A stretch of 64,000 nucleotides of DNA from Malania oleifera (lineage: Eukaryota; Streptophyta; Magnoliopsida; Santalales; Ximeniaceae). Shown piece after piece: positions 1 through 11,400 of this stretch. Positions within the stretch are counted from its first letter, which is position 1, and every line of letters begins with the position of its first letter. Below the pieces are notes generated by a model that worked only from the letters and a program-made list of their open reading frames with translations, did no database searches and had not been told where the DNA came from. The stretch spans positions 66,185,101 through 66,249,100 of the forward strand of contig NC_080428.1 of the NCBI RefSeq assembly GCF_029873635.1, written 5' to 3'. Both the position numbers and the translations under genes were made by a program.

Positions 1-47
1 TTTCTTTTCTTTCTTTAATATTTTTTGAATTCCAAATCGAACCTAAA

Positions 48-239
48 TTATGCAATTATTTTACAACAAGGCTCTTGTGTAACTTGGCATTCAAAAAAGA
101 GATGGTTCCTAGTTTTCACATTAGAACCACATAATCTGCATGTAGGATCAGTTGTTTTACCCCAAAAGACAAGTCTATGTAGTGTATAAGCTCCCAATAC
201 TAGCCAACCAAGTAATAAAAAAAAAAAATCTAGGAACAT
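48..239 (-). pseudogene. LINE relic, zinc-binding C-terminal domain of a reverse transcriptase
   Basis: The minus strand reads a 63-codon stretch that matches the zf-RVT domain found downstream of the reverse transcriptase in plant L1-type LINEs: a WLVLGAYTLHRLVFWG segment, then CRLCGSNVKTRNHLFFEC with the CxxC...H...C spacing of the domain. No reverse transcriptase is visible upstream (higher coordinates), so this is a short isolated remnant. The same domain occurs in some LINE-derived host open reading frames, but the position 3' of PIN4 and the lack of a longer frame argue for a decayed insertion. Confidence 0.55.
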
Positions 240-254
240 TATATTTATTCTAAG

Positions 255-568
255 GGTCCATTTGGATCAAGAATCTTGGTTAGGAAAAGGAAAACAAAAG
301 AAAATAAGAATGAAACTTGTTTTCCATTATATTTTCCTTCTATATCAAATATTACTAAAAACAAATTTTTTTTAATGTAGTTAAAAATTAAGAAAAATTG
401 AATGTAAATGGTAAATAAAATCATATTTTTATTCATTAATTTGGAATATTTTTTTATTTTCTTTTTTAATTTTCTTGACAATCAAATATGAAAAAGTAGA
501 TTTTTTTTTTTCATATTTTTCTTTTTTCTTTTTTCTTTTTAAAGATTTTTTAAGTTCCAAACAGGACC
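255..568. mobile_element. MITE-like repeat with GGTCC...TTTGG ends
   Basis: The segment opens with GGTCCATTTGGA and closes with TCCAAACAGGACC, an imperfect terminal inverted repeat of about 13 bp. The interior is AT-rich and has no coding capacity. Similar ends and similar 'aggaaaatgagaaag' interior text recur at 25625 and 27709. No clear target duplication is seen, so the class (hAT- or PIF-like) is not decided. Confidence 0.3.
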
Positions 569-1084
569 AAAAGATTTTAGCCCAACCAATAGCTGGCATT
601 TTATCTCTCTTGAATTCTAGGCAGAAGAGGTGGAAAACTTCTCACTTACGTTAACTCTAGATCAATTTATCATCCTGACCAGAATGAGTAAACCTTGTAG
701 GCCAGAATGAGCAAGCAATTGGACAGAATGAGTTAACCTTGTAGGCCAGTTCCACATTTGATCCTTAATAGTCACCTCAAAAAATTTTGCATATTTCATT
801 ATGCCCAGCTCAAATTGAATTTGAGGACCACAATGATCAATAAGAGGGCTGTGTGTTGTCAATTACCATAAAGAAGGTATATAGAATTATTAGATCCAGC
901 AAATGAGTTTGATACAAGGGTAAGTAGCTTGTCCGAGCTTTAAAATTTTCTTTCAAATCCAAGTATTACTAAGATTCTGTTTGAAATTTCGAAAATATGA
1001 GAGAAAGAAAAGGAAAATATAAAGGAATTTAAATTTTTTATGTGATTGTTGGTTTTTATTCCTCACTCCCGTATAGGTGAACTT
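569..1084. other. AT-rich intergenic DNA
   Basis: No gene, RNA gene or clear repeat is recognised. Part of it (about 960-1040) again resembles the interior of the MITE-like family. Confidence 0.4.
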
Positions 1085-1247
1085 GGTTTGTTCAATTCTT
1101 AGGGAGAAGAAGGATCCACTGGGAATGAATGGAAAGACTGGAGTAGTATCTTCATTAGCCGAAAGGATTTAGTCTCCACTAGCGTCATTCGAAGACGCCA
1201 CTGGTAGTTGAATAAGGGAGGATGCTTAGAAGAATGATTAAACCCGC
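1085..1247. other. Unassigned segment fused to ycf2 fragment, possibly organellar
   Basis: Visibly richer in G and C than the flanking AT-rich DNA and directly abutting the plastid ycf2 match. It does not continue ycf2. It may be another organellar piece joined before or during transfer to the nucleus, but I cannot name the source gene. Confidence 0.3.
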
Positions 1248-1410
1248 AATTGTATTAGTATCTATAATTGATTTCTTCTGTGTAATACTAATCGATAGGA
1301 CCTCATTGGTAAGTGCTACAAGATCCCGCATATTGGAACCCATGGTTATGGACCCGAATCCATTAGTATGAAACATTTTCTTTTCCAAGTGAAATCCCCT
1401 AGTATATGAA
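1248..1410 (-). pseudogene. ycf2: Nuclear copy of a plastid ycf2 fragment (NUPT)
   Basis: Read on the minus strand, the DNA for [19 protein letters not shown] followed by RDLVALTNE and [16 protein letters not shown] matches a central-to-late part of the plastid protein Ycf2 almost residue for residue. The DNA match starts at the stretch for TRGFHLEKK (about 1410) and stops at NTI (1248), where intact ycf2 would go on with RSALHRQTWD. Ycf2 is part of the plastid inner-envelope import motor complex; here only about 55 codons are kept, with no start or end, so it cannot be functional. The near identity suggests a fairly recent transfer, either direct or through the mitochondrial genome. Confidence 0.88.
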
Positions 1411-1570
1411 AAAGTTTATCTTGCTCATTATCAGACAATCACTTATTCACAAATTTCGTGTGGAGCTCATACTTCCTACGCCCTTACTATTAAAGGGGCT
1501 CTTCGACCAAGGAGGCATTCTGATAAGAAGGCCGACCACTACATGCCACCATCAGTCCAGGAAAGAAGTA
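1411..1570. other. Unassigned segment on the other side of the ycf2 fragment
   Basis: GC-richer than its surroundings, ending where the sequence turns AT-rich again. It does not continue ycf2 upstream. The likely explanation is a second organellar piece in a mosaic insert; the source is not identified. Confidence 0.28.
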
Positions 1571-2389
1571 AACTACCTTTCTAAAAGAAAATAAAAAATA
1601 TATTAAATCAATGAACAAAAATTTCATTTTATATACTATTACCATTTATTTTTTCTTAATTATTAATCATAATATAATAAATTTTTATTTTTAGTAATAT
1701 TTAATATAAAAAGGAAATTCAATAAAAAATTCCCATTTTCCTTTCATTTCCTTTCCTTCCCTTTACCCAACCAAAATCTTTCATCTAAACAGTTCATCAT
1801 TTATTGCCAGAAACTAATTTTGGAAAATTTAAAACCAAATTATGTTTTGTAATTATTTTAAAATCTATAAATAGAAAATGAAGAATCTTGAAAAACTAAA
1901 AAATAAACTTAAATTTTTATAATTCTACAAAAAAACTAAAAATGAAAAAAATATATATTCCACAACCAAACGGATCATAAAGTTCCCTATGATGATTTCT
2001 TTATTAATTTATTTTATCAAATATCGATTTATATATATATTTAAAAAAAAAAAGACTTTAAATAGCTGAATACTTAGTTTATAAGACTGAAAAGCAATAG
2101 AATCCATTGTCAGTTTCTTTTTATTTATGATTTTTATCCATGGTTTCTCCTCATTGACATTCAGGTGGAGCATCTTCCACATAGGTTTTCAATATGCAAT
2201 ACATACCAAATCCTCATGTCAATGCTCAATTTGGGTTTACGAATAAAGACCAAAGACAAACAAAACAAAGCAAAACATAAGGAAAATTACTTATATTCCA
2301 GTATACCAAAATGTTCATAGTACAGAGACATTGTTTCTGTTTCTGCGGCTGGAGTCTTGCACTAGCTTGATAGGAAATGCAAAGTTCCA
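1571..2389. other. AT-rich spacer and probable PIN4 3' UTR
   Basis: Mostly A/T tracts with no coding potential. The last 100 to 200 bp before 2390 should be the 3' UTR of the minus-strand PIN4 gene; no single poly(A) signal stands out. Confidence 0.4.
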
Positions 2390-2432
2390 TCAGTTTTTCC
2401 TCCCTTCAGACAAAATTATGTGGTAACCATGC
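2390..2432 (-). CDS. PIN4: PIN4 last coding exon
   Basis: Short exon coding [13 protein letters not shown] and a TGA stop; acceptor GATGCAG. The split ACG codon for Thr is completed across the 420 bp intron. Confidence 0.92.
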
Positions 2433-5400
2433 CTGCATCATTTAACAAAGTGAGTGCCTGCTAAATCCAAATTCCGATAGATACATACACAAAGTGATAG
2501 GCTGTCTAGAATCTTAAGAAAGTCTTATATTTGCCAAATGGGTGTGCAAATCAGTTGGTTACTATTAGGTGGAAGGCACAATCAGCAGCCTATTTTCGAG
2601 AAATGGCTTTCAAAAATCTGCCTTCTAGTTTTCTTTCGAGGACTTCGTGTTCACATTTTCAGTATTTTTCTAGTCTCTAGAAAAAAGCATTAGACTCGCA
2701 TCCCCAAGTGCTTTTCGTGGAGACAATTATTTTTCCTTTTGCTCAACTCCTACGTTCCTTAAGAGCCCAATGAACCTCAGTCATATCTTAAACATAAGTA
2801 ATCTAACCACAACCAATTTCTAAACTCAAAATTTAGAACTGCAAATACGTACGTTGATTTGAATGGTGCACTGGTAGCTCCAACAGGTGTGGTAAATGCG
2901 ACATCTTGAAATGGACCTGCCATTTTACCTCGAGGAAACCATCCAAGATCACCACCTTTTTTCCCTGAAGGGCACTCAGAATATTCTGCAGCTAACTGAA
3001 ATAAAAGAAGTGTGAAATTGTTTAAGTATCATAATATCATCCAGTCAACAGTTCATACATTGCTTCAATAATAAGCACTTCAAACAACATTTTTCCAGAC
3101 TTTCTGCCAGACTTGAAACATGTTAACATTTTTTGGGAAAAAAATTCTTCAAAATTTTGTATTCAAATAATTATATCAAATAAGTAAACAAGTGAAAAAC
3201 TTTTACAACATAATGTCTTCATGGGATTCAGTGATCGAGTATATTGAAAGATTTTCCTGTATTGACTGGGAGTACTTCTTGATTTGATAAATTTAACACG
3301 TCTTCTTCACCACAATATGCCCATCATGCATAGTTGGTAGCTTACCTTTGCAAACTCTGCTGGAGGAACCTTGTCTCCATTACTAAGCCAACCATCTTCC
3401 AACTTCTTGTATGCTTCATTGATCTTTCCTTGCTTCTCGCATAAGATATGCCTCGCTAAAACAGAAATCCAGAATTGATATGATTAATATTTCCAGGTAC
3501 CTCAGCAGCATACAAAACATCTAACAATATCAAAGCTATTATTCAAGTGTTCCCACAGCCATGGAAATATATTTGGGAAAAATGAAATATGCACACATGT
3601 ACATGTGCAGAGTATATTGTGACATTTAAACTGTAGGAACCCGAACCAAGAAAATAAAAGAAAAAGAAAGGGGAAAAGAGAAAGAAGAAGAAAAAAAAGG
3701 AAATTGTTTGGTACAGCACCAAACCGTCGACGGTTTTGTGGGAATTTGGAAAACTATCGACGGTTTTAGGTAGGAAGGTTTGGTTTGAGACCAAACCGTC
3801 GACAGTTTTGGAAATCTTAGGAAAACCGTTGACGGTTTCAACTACCAAGAGCTTTTAACAGGAAGGTTTGGCCTGATAAGTGGCCAAGCCGTCAACGGTT
3901 TCACGAAAACCGTCAACGGTTTCTGGAAGGCCAACATGCTTATAAATAGAAACTCTTATATGTTAAATTCACTTAACTCTCTCTCTCTCTCCTCTCCCAT
4001 GACTCTCTTTGCTAGGGTTTCATCCTCCGCGCGTCTCTCTCTCTCTCCTACGGTCTCCCAAGGCTCCAACAAGCCCTCCGGTTGGCTCCCTCTTCTTTCT
4101 CAGCTTGCCGGCGACCTTCTCCTCATCGTATTCAGGAACCTGGGATTTGTTCTAGGGAGTGTGGTAGGCTATTTTTTAGGATTAGGTAAGGGGAATAAAT
4201 TATGTCAGCTTTTTATTGAATTTGAACCGACTAAAATTGAGTATATGGATTCTTGAATGTTGTATACGATTTTCTGAATGATTCAGGTATATGAAAGTTA
4301 TGGTTTTGATTATTATTAGTATTTGGGGAAAAACCAAAGTGATTAGGGTTGGTCATTTCCTTTTTCTTATAAAACCAGTATTTTGAGTTGAATAAAAATT
4401 GTGGAGATGATCAGACCTGATTTTCAACGAAAATATATTTTTCCCGGGCAATTGAGTACATTATGATTTATCAGTCAAAAATCGTGTGGCATGAGATTTA
4501 TCTATATTTTATGGCACAACTGAATTTGAGTATTTTATGGTATTATACAGTGAAAATGTGATTTGTACTGATTGATGGAAATACTCGAAATGTGGTGGAA
4601 ATTGTGAAATTTGATATGATGGCTGAATGCCGAGTTTGATATGACAAGTTTTATACTTAATTATGAAATGAGATTATATTATGATTTTTATTACTTAAAT
4701 TGCATTATATGGTTAAAAAACCCTGAGGACCAGATGTATTAAGAGCACGGTACCGTAGCTAGTATGTGAGATAGTGCAACCACACTATTCTAGATAGAAG
4801 TGTTGGTAATGAAAAGTCGATTTGACCATGGAAGGGTTGTGTAACCCACTGGAGTCTGGACCAGGCTGGGTAGGCAAATCGGACTTACAGACATAAGGAT
4901 TGACTTAGCCTGGTGGTAGACCAGTCGGGGCTAGGTCCAGTCTTTGAACCGCACAACTCGATCATGGGAGTCTATACATGATGATGTTGTTTGTCCAAAA
5001 GGGGGTTTCTTCTATGCATATATGTAAATTTAAGTAAATGATATTATATACTGAGTTGATTTATACTATGAAGAAAATGTGTATTTCCAACTGTAAAGGT
5101 GTGAGTTACATTATTCAATTGTTATATTTGTCAGCTAAAGTAAATTAAAGAATAGGTCTGATTTCACTAAAACTCATGCTAGCCACAAACTGATAATAAT
5201 TTATTCCACCTTACTGACAAGTGTCTCACCCCAGGAAATATATCATCTTTTCAGGGCCTACAAGAAATCGAGTCTTGGAGCTGAAGGGTAGGACCTATAG
5301 GAGTTTGCTAAGGGTGAGTGTTTGAGGACACTATTTTGTGAATAACATATGTTTTGGATATTTTGGGTTGTAATATAAATTTAAGTATGGGAGATGTGGT

Positions 5401-8400
5401 AGCCGTGAGATAGTACTGTGGTAGGTATGGAATGGATGGTCTTTTGCTTCTACTGTATGTATTTTATTTACGCTATGGAAAGTTGGTACTCGAGACCTCG
5501 GTTTGGGTTCGGGTTATTGCATTTGTGGTATCAGAGGCATTAGATAATGATGTCATTTTATGTTTATTAAGAATTTATTTTGTGGGCGTTACAGTTGTGG
5601 AATCAAAGTTTAGGTTGTTAGGTTTTGCAGACTTTAGAGGATAATACTACCAGAGTATAGGAATAAGTGATGATAAGAGTAGGAATGGGTAGTCTAAGTG
5701 TTGTAAATAGGTCAAGTATAGGATGGGTAGTGAAGTTGGGTACGTAAGATTTTGAGGTTTTGTCTTGTAGCCTGGAGGTAGATTTCCCTTGACAGTCTTC
5801 TGTGATTTTCCTAAGGCGACGGTTTCAGAAAAATCATGGCAAACCATCGAAGGTTTTGTTTCTGAGTGGTGAGGCGGAACCTTGGATTGAGACTTTGGAA
5901 GTCGAATGATTTAATTGTGTGAGAAAAGTTCATTAGGGAGAGTCAAAAGTATTTTGGCACGAGATGTAGGGAACTCTATAGTGTTAGTTAATTAGCCATA
6001 TTGGTAGAATTCCGATAATAGGATTTTAAGAAAATCATTATTTGCCCTATTTTGAGGATGGACCCCAGAGATAAGGACGTTGATGCCGGAGGGAATAATA
6101 ATGTGGAGGATTTCAATGAGGAGGATATCGATGCCTCGATGGTACTGCGAGGTTTAGCTCGGCAAGTTATGGGAGAGATTAGGCGAGACCCTAGAGGTCA
6201 GAACTACCCACCTGCAAACTAGGGTTGCTCCATTGAGCAGTTTATCTGAATGAATTCGCCGACATTTGTAGAAGGTGCGGACCTTATCGTGGCTGAGGAT
6301 TGGGTTCAGAAGATTGAAGACCTTTTGACTGTTCTACATTGCATCGATGAGCAGAGGGTGCAGTACGCCACTTTCAAATTGATTGGGGAGACTAAACGAT
6401 GGTGGAGAGCAGTGAAACTGATGGAGGAATAGAGGCCAGGACCTGCAACTATTACCTAGAGCCGCTTTAGGGAGATCTTCTTCGAAAGATATTTCCCCGC
6501 TTCCACCAAGGAAGCCAAGGCAGAGAAATTTTTGAATCTGACTCAAGGGCACTTGACCGTACAGCAGTACGCGGCCAGGCTTGTGGAGCTATCTCGCTTT
6601 GCTCCCTACATGGTCCTATATGAACTGAGGAAAGCATAGAGGTTTGAGAGAGGCCTGAGACAAGGAATATATGAGCAAGTTGTGGCGTTTCAGGTCCAGG
6701 GTTTCTCAGAGCTAGTAGATAAGGCCACAGTGTTGGAGACTAGCATGTAGAAGAGCACGGGTATAGAGAATCAGAGGAAGAGGCCCCTGCCTCCTGAGTT
6801 TCATACCGACACCAGTCAGGGTACATGGAAGAGGCCTGGTAACTACACGGGCTAGGGATAGGAGGTGGGACATCGAGCTCCACAAGGAAATCCATCACGC
6901 CCTCTCTGTCCTAGGTGTCATTAGAGGCATTGAGGTGAATGCCGAGGTAGAGCAGCTAGCTATTACCAATGTGGAAGGCCCAACCACATAACACAAGAAT
7001 GTTGTGTGCCACTTGGTGATGCGCCCACACCTAATCAGTTTTGGGGACACAATCAGGCACCCCGAGGTGGCTACCAGACAAACACTGCCCAAGCGCAGGT
7101 GTATTCGCTTACGCTGGGAGATGCGGAGAACGCCGGCGACGTGGTGATAGGTACTCTTTCAATTTTGTTACATAAAGCTATTGTATTATTTGATTCAGGA
7201 GCGACACATTCGTTCGCAGCTCGGGAGTTCATTAAATTATGTGGGATAGAAGCACAGCCAATGACTGTCGATTTATCAATGGATACACCAACAGGAACTG
7301 TAGTGGTGTGTAGGAAGATACTTAAAAATTATTTGATCAATATTTAGGGAAGGATGTTGCCCGCTAACCTAGTGGTTCTCGACATGCCCGGATTTGAAGT
7401 AATTCTGGGGATGGACTGGATAGTCTCCGATTATGTCAATATTGACTGTTACAAGAAAGAGATGGTATTCAAACCTTTAAGGGTGTAGGAGTACATATTT
7501 GTGGGGTCGTGTGTGCATACCTCACCACAACTACTGTCAGCCATGTAGGCTAGAAGGTTACTCTTGGAAAGATGTTAAGGTTACCTGACTTATGTGAAAG
7601 ATACATCGATAAAAGAACTAAAGCTAGAGGATATCCTGATAGTAAGGGATTTTTCTGATGTGTTTCCGGAAGATTTTCCGGGGTTACCTCCCGAGCGTGA
7701 GGTGGGGTTTGCTATCGATCTATCTCCGGGAACAACGCCGATCTCCAAGGCTGCATACAGAATGACTCTGACAGAGTTGAAAGAGTTAAAGGAACAATTA
7801 CAGGAGTTGTTGGACAAGGAGTTCATCAGACCCAGTGTGTCACCGTGGGGAGCTCTGGTGTTGTTTGTGAAAAAGAAGGACGGATCGATGAGAATGTGCA
7901 TTGACTACCGGGAGATAAACAAAGTGACAGTAAAGAACAAGTACCCGCTACCCCGTATCATGATTTGTTTGACCAACTTCAAGGGACATAGGTTTTCTCG
8001 AAGATCGATCTTCGGTCCGGGTATCATCAGGTGAAAGTTAAATCAGAAGATGTACCAAAAACCGCTTTTTGAACCCAGTATGGCCATTATGAATTTTTGA
8101 TTATACCATTCGGACTGATGAATGCGCCTGCTGCATTCATAGATTTGATGAATAAGATTTTCCATTAGTATCTAAATCAGTTTGTGGTAGTGTTTATTGA
8201 CGACATATTGGTTTATTCAAAGAGTCCTGAAGAGCAAGAGGATTATCTGAGGATAGTGCTTTAGGTGTTGAGGGATATGAGGTTGTATGCCAAATTCAAG
8301 AAGTGTGAGTTTTAGCTGGAATAGGTTGCATTCCTAGAGCACGTGATATCCAAGGGTGGTATTTCGGTGGATCCGAGCAAGATAGAGGCTATAGTGGGCT

Positions 8401-11400
8401 GTGTAAGACCGAAAAACATCCACGAGGTTAAAAGTTTCTTGGGATTGGCAGGATACTACGGCCGATTCGTTGAAAGTTTCTCCAAGTTATCAGACCCTCT
8501 AATAAACTTGACCAGGAATGTAACAACCCGGCCCATTACACGGATCCAAGTGTCACTCACATATATCAACTACCTATACCTACTCAAGATATGGAAACAA
8601 CCCGCCCTAAACAGGGACATACAGGTGTAAATCATACATAATCATGATATAAATGTTGCGGAAAAACATAAACATCCATTGAGATTTCTACTAGACTTAT
8701 ACCAGAGTTTACTAATACATCCATAATTTACACAAATTCCAGACATAGAATAAATCTTGTTGTTATAACCCTCCAAAAAGGACTTCCATCTAGGCTTAAT
8801 ACAAGATTCCGATGCTTACGTAAGCTAACCAAAATAATCTCCCCAGTCCCTTGAGCTACTAGGACCGATGTATTGATGGACCTGAAAACAAAGGTTGTAT
8901 GATAGGGTGAGACACCTCTCAGTAAGGAAGGAGTTACAACAATGTGTGACTACATATGAATATTTTAATTCAACATATGAAATATAAATCAAATATTTTC
9001 AATACAGTAATGCATCAAGTATATCATTACTCGTATTACAAAATTCTCACATCTGTCTTTCGACCATTTAATGATTTATCAGATGACCAACAACAAAATA
9101 TCCCTATAACCAGTTTTTCCCCGTGGCCTAGGTTGTGCACTGATACTCGTCCAATGCCCTGTTCGTGCAGACACTGCCGAGTACCTACTTTTGATCCGAC
9201 TGCCTCCATTTGGCCCTATATCAACCAATGGTTTCACCCTACTAGTCAACCATCTTGGTACCCACACCGTTTAACACGTGTGGTTGCATGTGTACATCTA
9301 GCTGCGATATCGCGCTGTATCATATGGCAGTAGTTTATTTCAACCATGCAAAGAAGGTATTTTTCAACCCTCCTGGGACTCTCAAGCTGTGGTTGCGTGT
9401 ATCATAAATTCAATTTATACAAACATGATAACCTGCGCAATTTCAGTATTTTTCATAAATTCAAATAATCACATTGGGTTCAAACCGGCGCTTTTCCACT
9501 CGATTTACCCCTCTTTGTTTACTGATTCAGCTCAGTGTATCACCGGCCTCCATTTATCACATTCTCAGTATAACAAATTGGAACTTCGTTCCCATATTCT
9601 ATATCAATAGTAAAGAAAATCCATTCATTTCCATTTCAACATATATCACACAAGTTTAATCCAAAAACCCGCTAAATGATAGAAATCAAGTAAATATCAT
9701 TTAAATGAAAAAGTAAAGGAATCAAGCATCTCCTACTATAGTATAAACACAAATAGATGATTTTTATAAAGTTTGGAGATCATACGCCGAAATCTTCGTT
9801 TTTACCAAAAACGGTAAAATCGTAAAACCGGCATTTCTACTCGGTAGAATTTAGCAAATAAGTAGTTAAAACATACATAATAACATAAACTAACTTTTTA
9901 GCGGTTTAGTTTTCTAAAAATACTGTTGTAATCAAATTCCCCTTACCTTACACTCAAAATGAAATTTCGTATGAATACGGTCCAAATCGATAACCCGGGA
10001 TCCTATAAACCTAAAACCACAGAACATAATCTTACTATCTTTTCTACTACTATCCAAATATCCAATAAAAACTAAGATCAGATCCCTACCTCGACTTTTG
10101 GGAAAAACCCGAAAATCTCTGAAACGACAATCTGATCCGTTAAACTTGTAGAGTTTTCTCTTTTGATCCACGCAGTACCCTCCGTTTTTGGAAATGGATG
10201 ACGAACGGCGAAAACTCCTAGAGAGAGAGAGAGATTCGCAGCTTAGAGAGAGAAAGAGAGCTTTTGGATGAAACTTGGCCCTTAAGTAACTCAAATGGGA
10301 CATTTACAGGCCATTTTGTAGAGACCCGAACCTTCATAAACTGGGTTCGTCGACGAAGGATCACATTCGTTGACGAATTCCTTTAGAGCCTCATTGACGA
10401 AATTTAGAGCCTCGTTGACGAGAAAATGCCGAGGGGTTTTGGGGGTTCTTGGGAAATCCTCGTAGACGAAATTCAGGGCCTCGTTGATGAATTTTGTGGT
10501 GAATTCGTAGACGAAAACGCCGCCTCGTCAACGTATTGGACCGGGTCAAAGGCTCTATAAATATCCTATTTGGTTGCTTAATAGCTAAGTTTCATCCAAA
10601 AAGCTCTCTCTCTCTAAGCTACGAATCTCTCTCTCTCTTTAGGATTCTTCGCCATTCGTCGTCCGTTTCCAAAAACGGAAGGTATTGCGTGGATCAAAAT
10701 AGAAAACTCAACACTTTTAGTGGATCGGATCGTCGTTTCGGAGAGTTTTGAGTTTTCCCAAAAATCGAGGTAGGAATCTGATCCTAATTTTGATTGGATA
10801 TTTGGATAGCAGTAGAAAACATAGTAAGGTTATGTTCTGTGGTTTTAGGGATCTCGGGGTTGTCGATTTAAACTGTATTCATACGAAGTTTCATTTTGAG
10901 TATAAGGTAAGGGGAATTTGATTACAACAGCATATTTGGAAAACTAAACCGCTAAAAAACTAGTTTATGTTATTATGTATGTTTTAACTGCTTATTTGCT
11001 AAATTTTACTGAGTAGAGATGCCGGTTTCACGATTTTACGATTTTTGGTAAAAACGAGGATTTTGGCGTATGATCTCCAAACTTTACAAAAATCATTTAT
11101 TCGTGTTTATACTATAGTAGGAGATGCTCAAATCCTTTACTTATTCATTTAAATGATATTTACTTGAATTCTATCATTTAGCAGGTTTTTGAAGTAAACT
11201 TGTGTGATATATGTTGAAATAGAAATGAATGAAATTTTCTATACTATTGATATAGAATATGGGAACGAAGTTCCAAATTTGTTATACTGAGAATGTGATA
11301 AACGGAGGCCGGTGATACACCGAACTGAATCAGTAAACAAAGAGGGGTAAACTGAGTGGAAAGACGTCAGTTTGAACCCAATGCTATCATTTGAATTTGT

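Noticed and set aside
662-862. 66-codon minus-strand frame near the LINE relic
   Set aside because: Includes a locally repeated word (ccagaatgagtaaccttgtag) and no match to LINE proteins; probably chance.
3936-4256. 106-codon frame starting in the A 5' LTR leader
   Set aside because: Starts in the CT-rich leader after the TATA box and crosses the donor-like site; not kept in the 3' LTR in the same form.
9079-9333. Open frames of 60-125 codons inside B and C LTRs (also 9389, 10536, 11239, 18532)
   Set aside because: The same frames recur in each LTR copy but drift without codon-type substitution; they lie in the leader-intron region of the LTR.
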